Notes under the pieces: generated by a model | Told to the model about the DNA's origin: nothing | Seen by the model: the letters and a program-made list of their open reading frames with translations, nothing else | Database searches by the model: none | NCBI RefSeq assembly: GCF_001500025.1 | Contig: NZ_LQIW01000017.1 | Span: 1-64,000, forward strand | Origin: Mycobacterium sp. IS-1590 | GTDB lineage: Bacteria > Actinomycetota > Actinomycetes > Mycobacteriales > Mycobacteriaceae | DNA: 64,000 bases | Direction: 5' to 3' | Part shown: positions 43,444 through 52,886 of the stretch, piece by piece | Layout of the letters: each line of letters starts with the position of its first letter | Numbering within the stretch: the first letter of the stretch is position 1 | Program-made: the position numbers and the translations under genes

Positions 43444-43995
43444 TTAGGTGGCCGTCCGCTTCTCTTCGGGCAGTCGGCAACCGGTGAAGCCGGAGATCAC
43501 CAGGTTGCCCTTGTAGGCGACCTTGACAGACAGGCCCGCCGGGCCGGTGAACCACACGTCGTGATGTCCCGGGCTGTCCTGCATGACTTGTTCATCGGTG
43601 GCGCCGAGCCGTGCCGCCGACTGCCGCGCGGTTTGCAGTACCGCCGCCCACTGGGCGTCCGAGAGCTGGGCGGAGGCGACGGCATCGGGCAGGAACAGAC
43701 GCTTGCCATCGGTGTTCTGCAACGGTCCCTCGCAATTACCCCGGGTCTCACCGTGCAGGGACTGCCAGCTGAGGCCCGGCTGCTGCGCGGACGCGGCCGC
43801 CTTGATCTCGTCGATGACGGCCTGCACTTGGGCTTGGGTTTCCTCCAGGGACGGCAACGCGTTGAGTTGGTCGCGCGTCTCGACGGACGAGGTCTGCGAG
43901 GGGGCGGGATCTCGGTCTGACACGTCGCATCCTGTCGCTAGTAGTAGAAGGCCCGTCGCCACCACGCTGATGCCAGCGCCCAAGGATCGGTGCAT
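43444..43995 (-). CDS. LppA-family lipoprotein
   Basis: 183 residues. Lipobox LLATGCDV at ~20-23. The mature part matches LppA/LppB-type lipoproteins (NALPSLEETQAQVQAVIDEIKAA, WQSLHGETRGNCEGP, GFTGCRLPEE), with two Cys after the lipid Cys. Start ATG 43995. It follows the WXG-hydrolase gene by only 10 bp on the same strand, so it is the third gene of that operon. Its surface position would suit a partner or protector of a secreted hydrolase; this is inference. Confidence 0.85.
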   Translation of the reverse strand: MHRSLGAGISVVATGLLLLATGCDVSDRDPAPSQTSSVETRDQLNALPSLEETQAQVQAVIDEIKAAASAQQPGLSWQSLHGETRGNCEGPLQNTDGKRLFLPDAVASAQLSDAQWAAVLQTARQSAARLGATDEQVMQDSPGHHDVWFTGPAGLSVKVAYKGNLVISGFTGCRLPEEKRTAT

Positions 43996-44005
43996 CTCGT
44001 CCGCC

Positions 44006-45820
44006 TCACTTCTGCCGGATGGCGTCGTCTTGTAGGCCCGCGACCACCGCGGCGATGTTGTAGTTGGTCGTGCGTGGCGTCCCGTCGTCGCCGAATCGGG
44101 GGTACTCGCTGTGACCTTGTGCCGCACCGAGGCTGAACGTCCCGCCGCTGCCGTCGGGGACGCTCACCGCACCGGTTTCGAGGTGTGTGAAGTTCGGATT
44201 GGCGGCCGGGTCCGGACCGAACTGCCCGGCACCGGTGAGTTCCATTGTCCGAAGCGTTGATTCGGCGAGGGTCTCGAACGGCTCGGGTAGCAGCGGCGTG
44301 GCCGCGTGCAGCCAGGGCGCGTCGAAGACATGCCGAATGGGGTCGTCCGGCGCCTGCATGGTGAAGACGTGGCCGTCGGGGAGCTGCAGCTCACCGGGAG
44401 TGGTCGCCATGATGCCCGGCGAACCGTAGAAGATCGCATCGGTCACGCCGTGGTCACCGGGCTCTTGCAGCGCGAGTCCGGTGGTCAACGACCCGTACGA
44501 GTGGCCGATCGCGGTCAGTTGGGCCGGCACGCCCTCGTGGCTGGCGGTGAGGCCGTCGTAGAAACCGGCGAGATCCTTGGCACCGGCCTGTGCGAGCTGG
44601 CCGTGGCTGACGTCCCAGGCGCCGGTCAGCGATGCGCCCGTGTCGTCGAATCCGGGGATCTGCGGGGTGTCGTAACCGATCCAGGCGATCGTCGACACCG
44701 AATCGAGTTCGTGACCCGGTGACAGGCTGAGCTGTCGGTAGGTTTCCCGTTGGAGGTTGACCGCCTCTTCCGTCATCCCGACCAGGCTGTCGCGCACGGT
44801 CGTGTTGAGTCCGGGCGCGGTCACCGCGACCTTGTCGGCGGTATCCGGGTCGCCGATGGCCACCGCGGCGTGAACCATCTCGCCGGACTTGGTGTCGAGC
44901 AGGAGCAGTTTGCGGCCGGGTTCCTCGATCGCCCGGTCGACGGCGGCCAGATCCGGGAGCGCGTCGGCGCCGGCTCGCGCCGCGTCGTACCGGCGTTGCC
45001 ACGCTTCGTATTTCAGCCGTTCGTCGAAGATCGCGCCCGGTTTGTTCGGTGGCGGGATGTTCTGTCCAGCCGCCCAGTCCGGGTGTTCGTTGCGCAGTGT
45101 GTCGGCGGTGGTCTGCGCCGACTGGGCTTGTTTCAGCTCATCGGCGAGCGCCAGCCGATTGAAGTAGTCGCGGTCGACAGCGGGCATCCCGTCGCGGTTG
45201 CCGATCGTGTGGTCGCGCCGGTACAGCAGGTCTTTCTGCTCGGGGGTGAGCCGCTGCCAGAAGTCGTGGAACTGCTTTGGATCGTCCGGCAACGGTGTCG
45301 ACAGCGGATCGGGGATCGGAGGACGGTCGGCCGGTGCTTCACCGGCGGTGGTGATGGCGCGGGCCAGGTCGGAGTCCGCCGTTTCGGCCGCGGTCAGCAA
45401 CTCGGTGACCCGGACTTCGAGGTCGGCTTGCTGTAGTGCGTAGATCGGGTCGCCGACCATGTCCGGATGCAACGGCGTCACCTCGCCGGTGGACGTGTCG
45501 ATCGCGAAACCGAGGCGTTGCGCATCGTCCTTGAGTCGTTGCAGGCCGGCCTTGATCCGCTCGATCTCGTCGGCGGCCTCTCCGGTGGCCGACGACAGGC
45601 GCGCCATCTCCAGGCCGTGGCCGGCGAGAAACGCCGAGAGTTTGTCCAGCGAGGCTCGCGCCGCATCGCCGCCGGATCCCTGCCAGGCGGCGACCATGGG
45701 CAACTTGGTCAACCCGGATCGGACCTCATTGGCGCTTGCGCCGCGCTTGGCCAGCGCCGATGACACTTCTCGTACCGCGCCCGCATCCCAACGTTCGACG
45801 TCGGCGAGGGTCAGCGTCAT
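44006..45820 (-). CDS. WXG-type N-terminal domain fused to an alpha/beta hydrolase (DUF1023)
   Basis: 604 residues. The first ~110 form a WXG100-like helical hairpin (Trp46-Gln-Gly48 in VAAWQGSGGDA). The C-terminal half is a DUF1023-type alpha/beta hydrolase: nucleophile Ser441 in AIGHSYGS, an Asp in APDDPIRH (~492) and a His in GHSEYP (~570). The middle holds a linker (LPDDPKQFHDFWQRLTPEQKDLLY) found in mycobacterial WXG effectors. WXG domains target type VII secretion. ATG 45820 overlaps the WXG100 gene stop by one nucleotide. Substrate unknown. Confidence 0.82.
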   Translation of the reverse strand: MTLTLADVERWDAGAVREVSSALAKRGASANEVRSGLTKLPMVAAWQGSGGDAARASLDKLSAFLAGHGLEMARLSSATGEAADEIERIKAGLQRLKDDAQRLGFAIDTSTGEVTPLHPDMVGDPIYALQQADLEVRVTELLTAAETADSDLARAITTAGEAPADRPPIPDPLSTPLPDDPKQFHDFWQRLTPEQKDLLYRRDHTIGNRDGMPAVDRDYFNRLALADELKQAQSAQTTADTLRNEHPDWAAGQNIPPPNKPGAIFDERLKYEAWQRRYDAARAGADALPDLAAVDRAIEEPGRKLLLLDTKSGEMVHAAVAIGDPDTADKVAVTAPGLNTTVRDSLVGMTEEAVNLQRETYRQLSLSPGHELDSVSTIAWIGYDTPQIPGFDDTGASLTGAWDVSHGQLAQAGAKDLAGFYDGLTASHEGVPAQLTAIGHSYGSLTTGLALQEPGDHGVTDAIFYGSPGIMATTPGELQLPDGHVFTMQAPDDPIRHVFDAPWLHAATPLLPEPFETLAESTLRTMELTGAGQFGPDPAANPNFTHLETGAVSVPDGSGGTFSLGAAQGHSEYPRFGDDGTPRTTNYNIAAVVAGLQDDAIRQK

Positions 45821-46119
45821 CAGAGTTGGTCGTTGAGCGCCGCCGCGCCCTCCGCATCGCGGATCTGATACTCGGAGGCGGCCGATCGGAACGCTGCGCC
45901 GTGCGCGGCGATGTCGCCCGCCATCGTTTCGGTGGCCTCGTGCCACTCCGCGAACTTCGCCTGCAGGGCCGATGCCGAGGCGCCGACCCAGCCGACTTGA
46001 GCCGCCTCGATCGCGCTGTTGGCGGCGCTGTGCGCGGCAAGCAGGTCCGAATGATGCATGTCCATGTGATCAGCGGACATGTGCAGATCGATCGGATCGA
46101 CCTCGAGATCCTTCGGCAT
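45820..46119 (-). CDS. WXG100-family protein
   Basis: 99 residues. Helix-turn-helix of the ESAT-6/CFP-10 type: WVG at residues 44-46 in AQVGWVGASASAL, helical flanks and a YxxxD-like end (YQIRDAEGAAALNDQL), consistent with a type VII secretion signal. GGAGGG lies ~5 nt before the ATG. Directly upstream of, and coupled to, a WXG-hydrolase, with which it probably forms a heterodimer. No ESX machinery gene is in the window, so it would use an ESX system encoded elsewhere. Confidence 0.8.
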   Translation of the reverse strand: MPKDLEVDPIDLHMSADHMDMHHSDLLAAHSAANSAIEAAQVGWVGASASALQAKFAEWHEATETMAGDIAAHGAAFRSAASEYQIRDAEGAAALNDQL

Positions 46120-46322
46120 CGCACCCTCCGTTGCCGGGCCGCCGGCGGCGGTCTGTGTGAACGCAACTCTTCATCAAGGGTAAGTACGCGCGAGGCTGGC
46201 TCAGGCAGGAGGTTCGGTGTGGTCCCGCTGGGTGAGCCGATGCTGCGCCACGCCTTGGATCACAATGCGCGAATGCATCCGCTTGAGGGGGCATCACCCC
46301 AGGTCACAACGTGATTCGAAAG

Positions 46323-46396
46323 TCGGGCTGACAGGATTTGAACCTGCGACCACTTGACCCCCAGTCAAGTGCGCTACCAAACTGCGCCACAGCCCG
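46323..46396 (-). tRNA. tRNA-Pro (anticodon GGG)
   Basis: 74 nt on the minus strand. Acceptor stem CGGGCTG/CAGCCCG with discriminator A, D-loop GCGCAGTTTGGTAGCGC, anticodon stem-loop CTTGA-CTGGGGG-TCAAG reading GGG, T arm GCAGGTTCAAATCCTGT. CCA is not encoded. It lies between the WXG locus and the permease genes, and tRNA genes are common island edges, though no integrase is seen. Confidence 0.95.
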
Positions 46397-46497
46397 CGGT
46401 GCCGCCGGGATCGCCGGCAGCAGGTCGAAATGCTACCGCAGGCTTGCCTTGCAATCCCAACCGCCACCCGGCGCGATCTCGCCGAGACCCGGTCCGC

Positions 46498-47409
46498 TCA
46501 CCTGCCGACCGGGACGCTTGCCGCCTCGTCGGCGGCAAGCACCTGCTCCACCGACCGACGGTACCGCCAAGCCACGTAAAGCGCTGCGGCCCATGCGATG
46601 ACGATCAACGTGTAAACGCCCGTCGACCACGGCCATTCGATACCGAAGTAGTGCACCAGCTTCTGGCTGTTGGTCAGCACGATGACACCGCCCACGGCGG
46701 TCCCCAACAATGCGGGGCGGATCCGGCTGACCAGCCACGCCGCGAACGGGGCGGCGATCACCCCACCCGCCGCGAGACCGAGTACCACCGGCAGGTTCTC
46801 GACGAACTCCTCGCGCAGCCCGATACCGAAACCGACCGACGCCGACGCCGCCACCAGGAACTCCGAGGCACTGACCGATCCGATCACCGTGCGCGGCGCC
46901 GTCTTACCGCGGGACAGCAGCGTGCTCGTCGTCACCGGACCCCAGCCGCCGCCTCCGGACGCGTCGATGAACCCGCCGAACAATCCGAGCGGGCTGAGGA
47001 ACCTCGCCGTATGCGGTGTCTCGCCGTGCCGCATCACCGGAGGGTTGCGCAGCGAAAATCGCAGCACCACATAGACGCCGATCGCGACCAGGATCCCCGC
47101 CATCAGCGGGGCGGCGTGCTCGGTTGACAGCGAGGACAACACGGTCGCACCGGCGAACGCGCCGATCGCGCCGGGCACGCCCAGTTTCAGCACGATCGAC
47201 CAGTCGAGGTTCTTGAACCGCCAGTGCGACAGACCCGAAGCCAGCGTCGTGCCGACCTCGGCCAGATGCACCGCCGCGCTCGCCTGGGCCGCGCCGAGAC
47301 CGCTGAGCACCAGCAGCGTCGAGGCGGTCACGCCGAAAGCCATGCCCAACGCGCCGTCCACCAGCTGCGCTCCGACACCGACGAGCGTGAATATCAGAAG
47401 CGAACGCAT
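46498..47409 (-). CDS. TSUP (TauE/SafE)-family membrane permease
   Basis: 303 residues, about eight hydrophobic helices, arranged as two repeats. GVGAQLVDGALGMAFGVTAS and GLFGGFIDASGGGGWGPVTTS are the paired conserved loops of TSUP permeases, which move sulfite, sulfonates or other small sulfur or organic anions. The substrate cannot be read. ATG 47409 is used. A 36-codon ORF with a strong Shine-Dalgarno ends 65 nt upstream and may control it. Confidence 0.85.
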   Translation of the reverse strand: MRSLLIFTLVGVGAQLVDGALGMAFGVTASTLLVLSGLGAAQASAAVHLAEVGTTLASGLSHWRFKNLDWSIVLKLGVPGAIGAFAGATVLSSLSTEHAAPLMAGILVAIGVYVVLRFSLRNPPVMRHGETPHTARFLSPLGLFGGFIDASGGGGWGPVTTSTLLSRGKTAPRTVIGSVSASEFLVAASASVGFGIGLREEFVENLPVVLGLAAGGVIAAPFAAWLVSRIRPALLGTAVGGVIVLTNSQKLVHYFGIEWPWSTGVYTLIVIAWAAALYVAWRYRRSVEQVLAADEAASVPVGR

Positions 47410-47474
47410 ACGTTCGACTGCTTTCGAAAGTGGTCAGCGCGGTAGGCGCGACCGGACGGACGGGTGGGCGCGAA

Positions 47475-47585
47475 TCAGATGCGCTCGCGACACCACTCGT
47501 CGAAGGCGATGACCCGCCGTGACGGCCAGAACGGCTCAAGGGCGCAGAGGGTCGACGGCGCGGTGCGGAATCGGCGCTCGGCCAC
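47475..47585 (-). CDS. Short upstream ORF (36 aa), possible leader peptide
   Basis: GTG start at 47585 preceded by GAGAGGGGAGCC, one of the strongest Shine-Dalgarno sequences in the region; 36 codons to TGA at 47475. The peptide begins VAERRFRTAPSTLCALEPFW and ends VIAFDEWCRERI, with two Cys. The spacer to the TSUP permease (65 nt) contains a GGTCGCGC/GCGC-TGACC hairpin at about 47426-47447. Mycobacteria use Cys-containing leader peptides to attenuate sulfur genes; this may be one, or simply a small protein. Confidence 0.5.
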   Translation of the reverse strand: MAERRFRTAPSTLCALEPFWPSRRVIAFDEWCRERI

Positions 47586-47633
47586 GCGGCTCCCCTCTCG
47601 TCAGACGGCTTCGCGTAACCATACCGAAGTCGT

Positions 47634-48416
47634 CTAGACAGTCAGCAACCGATACAGGCCGATGATTCCCACCACGACGATGACCGCCCTCAACGCGTTG
47701 GGCGAAAGACGACGACCGTAGCGCGCCCCGAGGAATCCGCCGACCAACGAACCGGCCGCGATCAGGCCCGCCGCCACCCAGCTGATCCGGTCGAACGCCA
47801 CCATCGTGTACGCCACCGCGGCCACCACGTTGACCACCAACGACAGCAGGTTCTTGGCGGCGTTCATGCGCTGCATGTCCTCGGGGAGCAACGCGCCCAT
47901 CGCCGCGATCAGCAGGATCCCCTGGGCCGCGGTGAAGTAGCCCCCGTAGATCCCGACCGCGAACGTCGCGAAGACGACGGCAGCCATCCGGGCCCCCGAC
48001 ACGTGCTCGGCGGACTGCCCGGCCGCTTCGGCGCGGGCCCGCGCATACGCCTGAATCCGCGGACCGACCAGGACCAGCACCAGCGCAGCGATCAGAAGCA
48101 CGGGCACAACCTGCTCGAACACCGTCTCCGGTAGGTGCAGCAACAGCCACGCGCCGAGCACCGCGCCGGCGAACGAGGCCGGGATCTGCCACCGAAGCCG
48201 GTCCCACTGCCCCCGCAGTTCGCGTCGATACCCCCACGTGCCCGACACACCGCCGGCCACCAGCCCGATCGCGTTCGACATGGTCGCCGTCACCGGCGGA
48301 TAGCCCAATGTCACGAGGGTCGGAAACGTGATCAAGGTGCCGGAGCCGACGAGCGTGTTGATCGCGCCCGCTCCCAGGCCCGCCAACGCGATCAGGATCA
48401 TGTCGACGACGGGCAC
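47634..48416 (-). CDS. TSUP (TauE/SafE)-family membrane permease, second
   Basis: 260 residues, about eight membrane helices. Conserved loops GLGAGAINTLVGSGTLITFPTL (first repeat) and GIYGGYFTAAQGILLI (second repeat) mark a TSUP family permease, of a different subgroup from the neighbouring one. Transport substrate unknown; sulfur compounds are frequent in the family. The gap to the downstream small ORF is 48 bp. Confidence 0.85.
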   Translation of the reverse strand: MPVVDMILIALAGLGAGAINTLVGSGTLITFPTLVTLGYPPVTATMSNAIGLVAGGVSGTWGYRRELRGQWDRLRWQIPASFAGAVLGAWLLLHLPETVFEQVVPVLLIAALVLVLVGPRIQAYARARAEAAGQSAEHVSGARMAAVVFATFAVGIYGGYFTAAQGILLIAAMGALLPEDMQRMNAAKNLLSLVVNVVAAVAYTMVAFDRISWVAAGLIAAGSLVGGFLGARYGRRLSPNALRAVIVVVGIIGLYRLLTV

Positions 48417-48482
48417 TTGGGCAAGGCTAATCGTCGATTCGTGGAGCGGCAGCGGCGCCTACCGCCGGTGCGACTCCACAGA

Positions 48483-49886
48483 TCACCGGGAGCGGGATCC
48501 CCGCTTCTCGCGCATCCGCACGTTGATCCGGATCGGGCTGCCCTCGAAACCGAACGTCTCACGCAACCGTCGCTCCAGGAAACGCCGGTACCCCGCTTCC
48601 AAGAAACCGGTGGTGAACAGCACGAACGTCGGCGGACGCGCGGTCGCCTGGGTGGCGAACAGGATCCGCGGTTGCTTACCGCCGCGCACCGGCGGCGGAT
48701 GCGCTGCCACTACTTCCTTGAAGAACGTGTTCAACCGGCCCGTCGGGACGCGGGTGTCCCACGACTCGAGCGACCTCTCCAGCGCGGGCACCAGCTTCTG
48801 CACCGCGCGGCCCGTCTTGGCCGAGATGTTCACCCGCGGCGCCCACTGCAGCTGCACGAGCTCGCGGTCGATCTCGCGGTCCAGCAGGTAACGCCGATCT
48901 TCGTCGACCAGGTCCCACTTGTTGAACGCCAGCACCAGCGCCCGGCCCGCCTCGACCACCATCGACAGCACACGCTGATCCTGCTCGGTCAGCGGTTGAG
49001 ACGCGTCGATCAACACGATCGCCACCTCGGCCGCGTCGATCGCGCCGTGCGTGCGCACCGACGCGTAGAACTCGTGCCCGCTCGCCTGTCCGACCTTGCG
49101 CCGCAGACCCGCGGTGTCGACGAACCGCCACAGCTTGCCGTCCATCTCGATCAGCGAGTCGACCGGATCGACGGTGGTGCCCGCGACGTCGTGGACGACG
49201 GAGCGCTGATCGCCCGCCAGCCGGTTCAGCAGCGAGCTCTTGCCCACGTTCGGCTTGCCCACCAGTGCGACCCGGCGCGGTCCTCCCCCGCCGCTCGACA
49301 TCTCCGACACCGTGGGCAGCGCGTCGATCACGGTGTCCAGCAGGTCGGCCACGCCGCGGCCGTGTATGGCGCTGATCGGGTGCGGCTCCCCCAGCCCCAG
49401 CGACCACAGCATCGCGGCGTCGGCCTCCCCGCGCTCGCTGTCGACCTTGTTGGCCGCCAGGAACACCGGTTTACCGGAGCGCTGCAGCAGTTTCGCCGCC
49501 GCCTCGTCCGCGCTCGTCGCACCGACCACCGCGTCCACGACGAAGATGATCGCGTCGGCGGTGCGCATCGCCACCGACGCCTGTTCGGCCACCAGCTGCT
49601 GCAGACCTTTCGCGTCGGGCTCCCAGCCGCCGGTGTCCTGCAGAATGAACCTGCGGCCCAACCACAAAGCGTCATAGGACACCCGGTCGCGGGTCACCCC
49701 GGGCACGTCCTGCACGACGGCCTCGCGCCGGCCCAGAATGCGATTCACCAACGTCGACTTTCCGACGTTCGGGCGTCCTACGACGGCGACGACCGGCGGT
49801 GCTGCCGCGGCCTCCTCGATGGCCTCAGCGAAGCCTTCTGGTATCTCCCAATCGCTTTCGTCGACCCAGGTTCCGTCCTCGCTCAT
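48483..49886 (-). CDS. der: Ribosome-associated GTPase Der (EngA)
   Basis: 467 residues. Two GTPase domains in tandem, each with a P-loop: GRPNVGKS (~37) and GKPNVGKS (~209); switch motifs DTGGWE and DTAGLR, NKVD and NKWD base-recognition motifs. A C-terminal KH-like domain ends in [13 protein letters not shown]. Der is essential for assembling the 50S ribosomal subunit. Its start overlaps cmk by 4 nt. Confidence 0.97.
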   Translation of the reverse strand: MSEDGTWVDESDWEIPEGFAEAIEEAAAAPPVVAVVGRPNVGKSTLVNRILGRREAVVQDVPGVTRDRVSYDALWLGRRFILQDTGGWEPDAKGLQQLVAEQASVAMRTADAIIFVVDAVVGATSADEAAAKLLQRSGKPVFLAANKVDSERGEADAAMLWSLGLGEPHPISAIHGRGVADLLDTVIDALPTVSEMSSGGGGPRRVALVGKPNVGKSSLLNRLAGDQRSVVHDVAGTTVDPVDSLIEMDGKLWRFVDTAGLRRKVGQASGHEFYASVRTHGAIDAAEVAIVLIDASQPLTEQDQRVLSMVVEAGRALVLAFNKWDLVDEDRRYLLDREIDRELVQLQWAPRVNISAKTGRAVQKLVPALERSLESWDTRVPTGRLNTFFKEVVAAHPPPVRGGKQPRILFATQATARPPTFVLFTTGFLEAGYRRFLERRLRETFGFEGSPIRINVRMREKRGSRSR

Positions 49887-50566
49887 CGCTGCGCTCCCGC
49901 CCGCTCCTGCACGAGGCGCGTCAGATGCTCAATCACCTCGGGCTGCGTCATCGCACTGGTGTCGACGACGACGGCGTCGTCGGCCGGCCGCAACGGCGAC
50001 ACCGCCCGCGTGGAGTCGAGGTGGTCGCGCCGTTTGACGTCGGCCAGCACCGCCTCGTAATCGTCGCCCAGACCGGTCGACTTGTTCTGGTCGTTGCGGC
50101 GACGCGCACGCTCTTCGGCCGACGCCGTCAAAAAGATCTTGAGATCGGCGTCGGGCAGCACCACCGTCCCGATGTCGCGGCCCTCCACGACGACGCTGTC
50201 CTGCCCGGAGGCCAGCTTGCGCTGCAGGTCGACGAGCCGGGTGCGCACGGCCGGCACCGCCGAGACCGCCGAAACCGCCGTAGTGACCGCGGCGCCGCGA
50301 ATCTCGGCCGAAACGTCCTCTCCATCAAGGTAAGAGCGGTCTTGGTCGGGGTCGTATCCGACCGCGAGTTCGGCCTCCGACGCCGCCGCCGCGACGGCTT
50401 CGGTATCGGTCAGCTCGACACCGGCGCGCAGCACGGCCAGGGTGACGATCCGGTACATGGCCCCGGTATCCAGGTATCGGGCGTTCAGCTCACGCGCCAA
50501 ACCCCTTGACACCGTTGACTTCCCAGTTCCCGCAGGGCCATCGACGGCGATGACCAGTGACGTCAC
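49883..50566 (-). CDS. cmk: Cytidylate kinase
   Basis: 227 residues. P-loop [17 protein letters not shown] at the N-terminus, then [10 protein letters not shown] (nucleotide-monophosphate binding), [13 protein letters not shown] and RARRRNDQN. Phosphorylates CMP and dCMP with ATP, feeding CTP and DNA precursors. Overlaps both rluB and der by 4 nt. Confidence 0.97.
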   Translation of the reverse strand: MTSLVIAVDGPAGTGKSTVSRGLARELNARYLDTGAMYRIVTLAVLRAGVELTDTEAVAAAASEAELAVGYDPDQDRSYLDGEDVSAEIRGAAVTTAVSAVSAVPAVRTRLVDLQRKLASGQDSVVVEGRDIGTVVLPDADLKIFLTASAEERARRRNDQNKSTGLGDDYEAVLADVKRRDHLDSTRAVSPLRPADDAVVVDTSAMTQPEVIEHLTRLVQERAGAQR

Positions 50567-51312
50567 AGGCCGACCGCCTTGTACAACTCGCCGAGCTCTT
50601 TCTGCGTCAGCACCCGGATGCTGCCCGGACGCTGATCCCCCAGCGTGACGGTGCCGATGTCGGTTCGTACCAGTTCCTGCACAGGATGGCCGACCGCCGC
50701 GAGCATCCGACGCACGATCCGCTTGCGGCCTTCGTGCAGGGTGACCCGCACCAGCGTCTTGCCTGGAACCTTGTCGACGACCGCGAAATCGTCGACCCGC
50801 GCCGGCCCGTCGTCGAGTTCGACGCCGTTGCGCAGTTCACGGCCGACACCGCGTGGCACCGCCCCCAGGACGGTGGCCAGGTAGGTCTTGGGCACCTCGA
50901 ACGAGGGGTGCATCAGCCGGTGGGCCAGCTCCCCGTCGTTGGTCAACAGCATCAACCCCTCGGTGTCGGCGTCGAGTCGGCCGACGTGAAACAGCTTCTT
51001 GTTCCCGCGAACCCGGTGCTCGACCAGGTCGCCGATGCACGGGCGGCCCCGGTCGTCGGACATCGTCGAATGCATGCCCCTGGGTTTGTTGATCGCCAGG
51101 TGCACCAGGGTGTCGTCGAGCGTCACCCGTGCCCCGTCGACCCGGATCACCGACACCTCGGGGTCGACGCGGGTGCCCAACTCGGTGACGACGCGGTCGT
51201 CGACCTCGACGCGACCGTCCCTGATCATCTTCTCGGCGACCCGGCGTGATGCAATTCCCGCCTGCGACAACACTTTCTGCAGTCGCACGCCCTCGGGTTC
51301 AGCCATGTACAT
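50563..51312 (-). CDS. rluB: Ribosomal large subunit pseudouridine synthase B
   Basis: 249 residues (a second Met two codons later is also possible). N-terminal S4 RNA-binding domain ([23 protein letters not shown]), then RsuA/RluB-type catalytic core with [17 protein letters not shown], whose Asp is the nucleophile, and [18 protein letters not shown]. It converts a uridine of 23S rRNA to pseudouridine. The family also contains RluE/RsuA, so exact target site is not certain. Overlaps scpB by 14 nt. Confidence 0.92.
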   Translation of the reverse strand: MYMAEPEGVRLQKVLSQAGIASRRVAEKMIRDGRVEVDDRVVTELGTRVDPEVSVIRVDGARVTLDDTLVHLAINKPRGMHSTMSDDRGRPCIGDLVEHRVRGNKKLFHVGRLDADTEGLMLLTNDGELAHRLMHPSFEVPKTYLATVLGAVPRGVGRELRNGVELDDGPARVDDFAVVDKVPGKTLVRVTLHEGRKRIVRRMLAAVGHPVQELVRTDIGTVTLGDQRPGSIRVLTQKELGELYKAVGL

Positions 51313-52045
51313 CGGTGTCCACGTCGAACGACAGCGGCTGTTCGGGCGCCGGCGCGCCGCTGAGTTTCATGAAACGCGGGTCCTCGTCGAGGGTTTCGCT
51401 GAGGTCGTCGATCACGTCGACGTCGGGCAGCAGCGGAGCGATGTCGGGGAGGTCGGCCAGCGATGTCAGACCCAGCCGCTCGAGGAAGAGTTCGGTGGTG
51501 GCGAACGTCACCGCGCCGGTGTCGGGATCGGTGCCCGCTTCGGTGATCAGTCCTCGGGCGACCAGCGTGCGTATCACCGCATCGACGTTGACGCCGCGCA
51601 CCGCGCTCACCCGGGCCCGGGTCACCGGCTGTCGATAGGCCACCACGGCCAACGTCTCCAGTGCCGCGCGCGTCAGCTTCGAGCGCGCCCCGTCGAGCAG
51701 CAGGCGTTCCACGTACGGGGCGTAGCGCGAGCGGGTGTACATCCGCCAGCCGCCCCCGGCCTCGCGCAGGTCGATACCGCTGTCACGGACGGTGTACTCC
51801 TGCGCCATCGCCTGCAGCTTGGCCGCGACGCGGTACGGCGGCTGCTCGATCGCCAGCGCGAGTTGTTCCACGCTTGCCGGGGTGTCGACCACCAACAGCA
51901 GTGCCTCGAGCACGGAACCGAGTTCACCGTCCTCCAGTTCGGGCGGTTCGGCGACGTCGATCCCGAGGTCGGTCGCTTCGGCCGCGACGCCCTCATCGAA
52001 GTCCGTCGCGACCTCGTCGAGGTTGTCGTGGTCTTGGCTATCCAT
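51299..52045 (-). CDS. scpB: Segregation and condensation protein ScpB
   Basis: 248 residues. The winged-helix pair is seen from LEALLLVVDTPASVEQLALAI and in SKLTRAALETLAVVAYRQPVTRARVSAVRGVNVDAVIRTLVARGLI, the family signature. An acidic N-terminal ~45 residues and a C-terminal tail (DVIDDLSETLDEDP...) are actinobacterial additions. With ScpA and SMC it compacts and segregates chromosomes. Start ATG 52045, after GGAAGAAGA. Overlaps the end of scpA by 8 nt. Confidence 0.96.
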   Translation of the reverse strand: MDSQDHDNLDEVATDFDEGVAAEATDLGIDVAEPPELEDGELGSVLEALLLVVDTPASVEQLALAIEQPPYRVAAKLQAMAQEYTVRDSGIDLREAGGGWRMYTRSRYAPYVERLLLDGARSKLTRAALETLAVVAYRQPVTRARVSAVRGVNVDAVIRTLVARGLITEAGTDPDTGAVTFATTELFLERLGLTSLADLPDIAPLLPDVDVIDDLSETLDEDPRFMKLSGAPAPEQPLSFDVDTDVHG

Positions 52046-52886
52046 ACTGATCTTCTTCCACCGCCAGGTGTTGGTGTGTCGGCCGCTCACCGGTCCACGA
52101 AATCTGCAGCACTCCAAGCGCTTCAGGTTGTTCGAATGCTACCGCCCGGGCCCGGTACAGCTCGAGCAGCGCCAGGAACCGCCCGACGATCTCGATCGGC
52201 GCCTCACAGTCGGCGACCAGATCTCGGAAGGACGCCCACTGGCCGATCCCGCGCCTCTCCAGCAGTGCCATCAGGTTACCGATCTGCTCGGGCACCGACA
52301 CCGCCGCGTGGTGCAGATGTTCGGTGCTCACGGTCGGCACCGGCCGCGGCGTGAACGCCGCCGCGGCGATCTGCGCGAAGTCCTGCGCGTCCACACCGAT
52401 CATCACCTCGGGCAGCAGCTCGGAGTAGCGATCCTCCAGCGCGACCGCGCGCGGATAGCTACGCAGCGCCGCGGCCTCCAGTTCGGCGAACATCTCGGCG
52501 ACGTGCTTGAACGCGCGGTATTGCAGCAGGCGGGCGAACAGCAGGTCACGCACTTCGAGCAGCGCGAGGTCCTCTTCGTCGTGCACTTCGCCGGCCGGCA
52601 GCAGCCGCGCCGCTTTCAGGTCGAGCAGTGTCGCGGCGATCACCAGGAACGCGGTGGTCTCGTCGAGTTCGAGCTGCGGGCCGATCGCCTTGGTGTAGGC
52701 GATGAAGTCGTCGGTGACCCGGTGCAACGCCACCTCCGTGACGTCGAGGCGGTGGGCGAAGATCAGCTGCAACAGCAGGTCGAACGGGCCCTCGAAATTG
52801 CTCAGCCGAACCTTGAAGCCCGACTGCGGAGCTTCGTCCGAATCCGGGGTCGTCGCGGCTTCGGTCTCCGTCACCGGGTCATTCAC
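52038..52886 (-). CDS. scpA: Segregation and condensation protein ScpA
   Basis: 282 residues from GTG 52886, which overlaps the parA stop (GTGA). Kleisin signatures: VRLSNFEGPFDLLLQLI, DDFIAYTKAI, ATLLDLKAARLLP. The C-terminal winged helix (GIGQWASFRDLVADCEAPIEIVGRFLALLELYRA) binds the SMC head. The 70-residue longer upstream frame is inside parA and rejected. Confidence 0.96.
   Translation of the reverse strand: MNDPVTETEAATTPDSDEAPQSGFKVRLSNFEGPFDLLLQLIFAHRLDVTEVALHRVTDDFIAYTKAIGPQLELDETTAFLVIAATLLDLKAARLLPAGEVHDEEDLALLEVRDLLFARLLQYRAFKHVAEMFAELEAAALRSYPRAVALEDRYSELLPEVMIGVDAQDFAQIAAAAFTPRPVPTVSTEHLHHAAVSVPEQIGNLMALLERRGIGQWASFRDLVADCEAPIEIVGRFLALLELYRARAVAFEQPEALGVLQISWTGERPTHQHLAVEEDQYG

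Noticed and set aside
46323..47409. tRNA-Pro as the edge of an integrated element
   Set aside because: No integrase, no direct repeat of the tRNA 3' end was found nearby, and the flanking genes look resident.
48135..50060. 641-codon plus-strand frame over der and the second TSUP gene
   Set aside because: Antisense to two strongly conserved genes, with no recognisable protein features.
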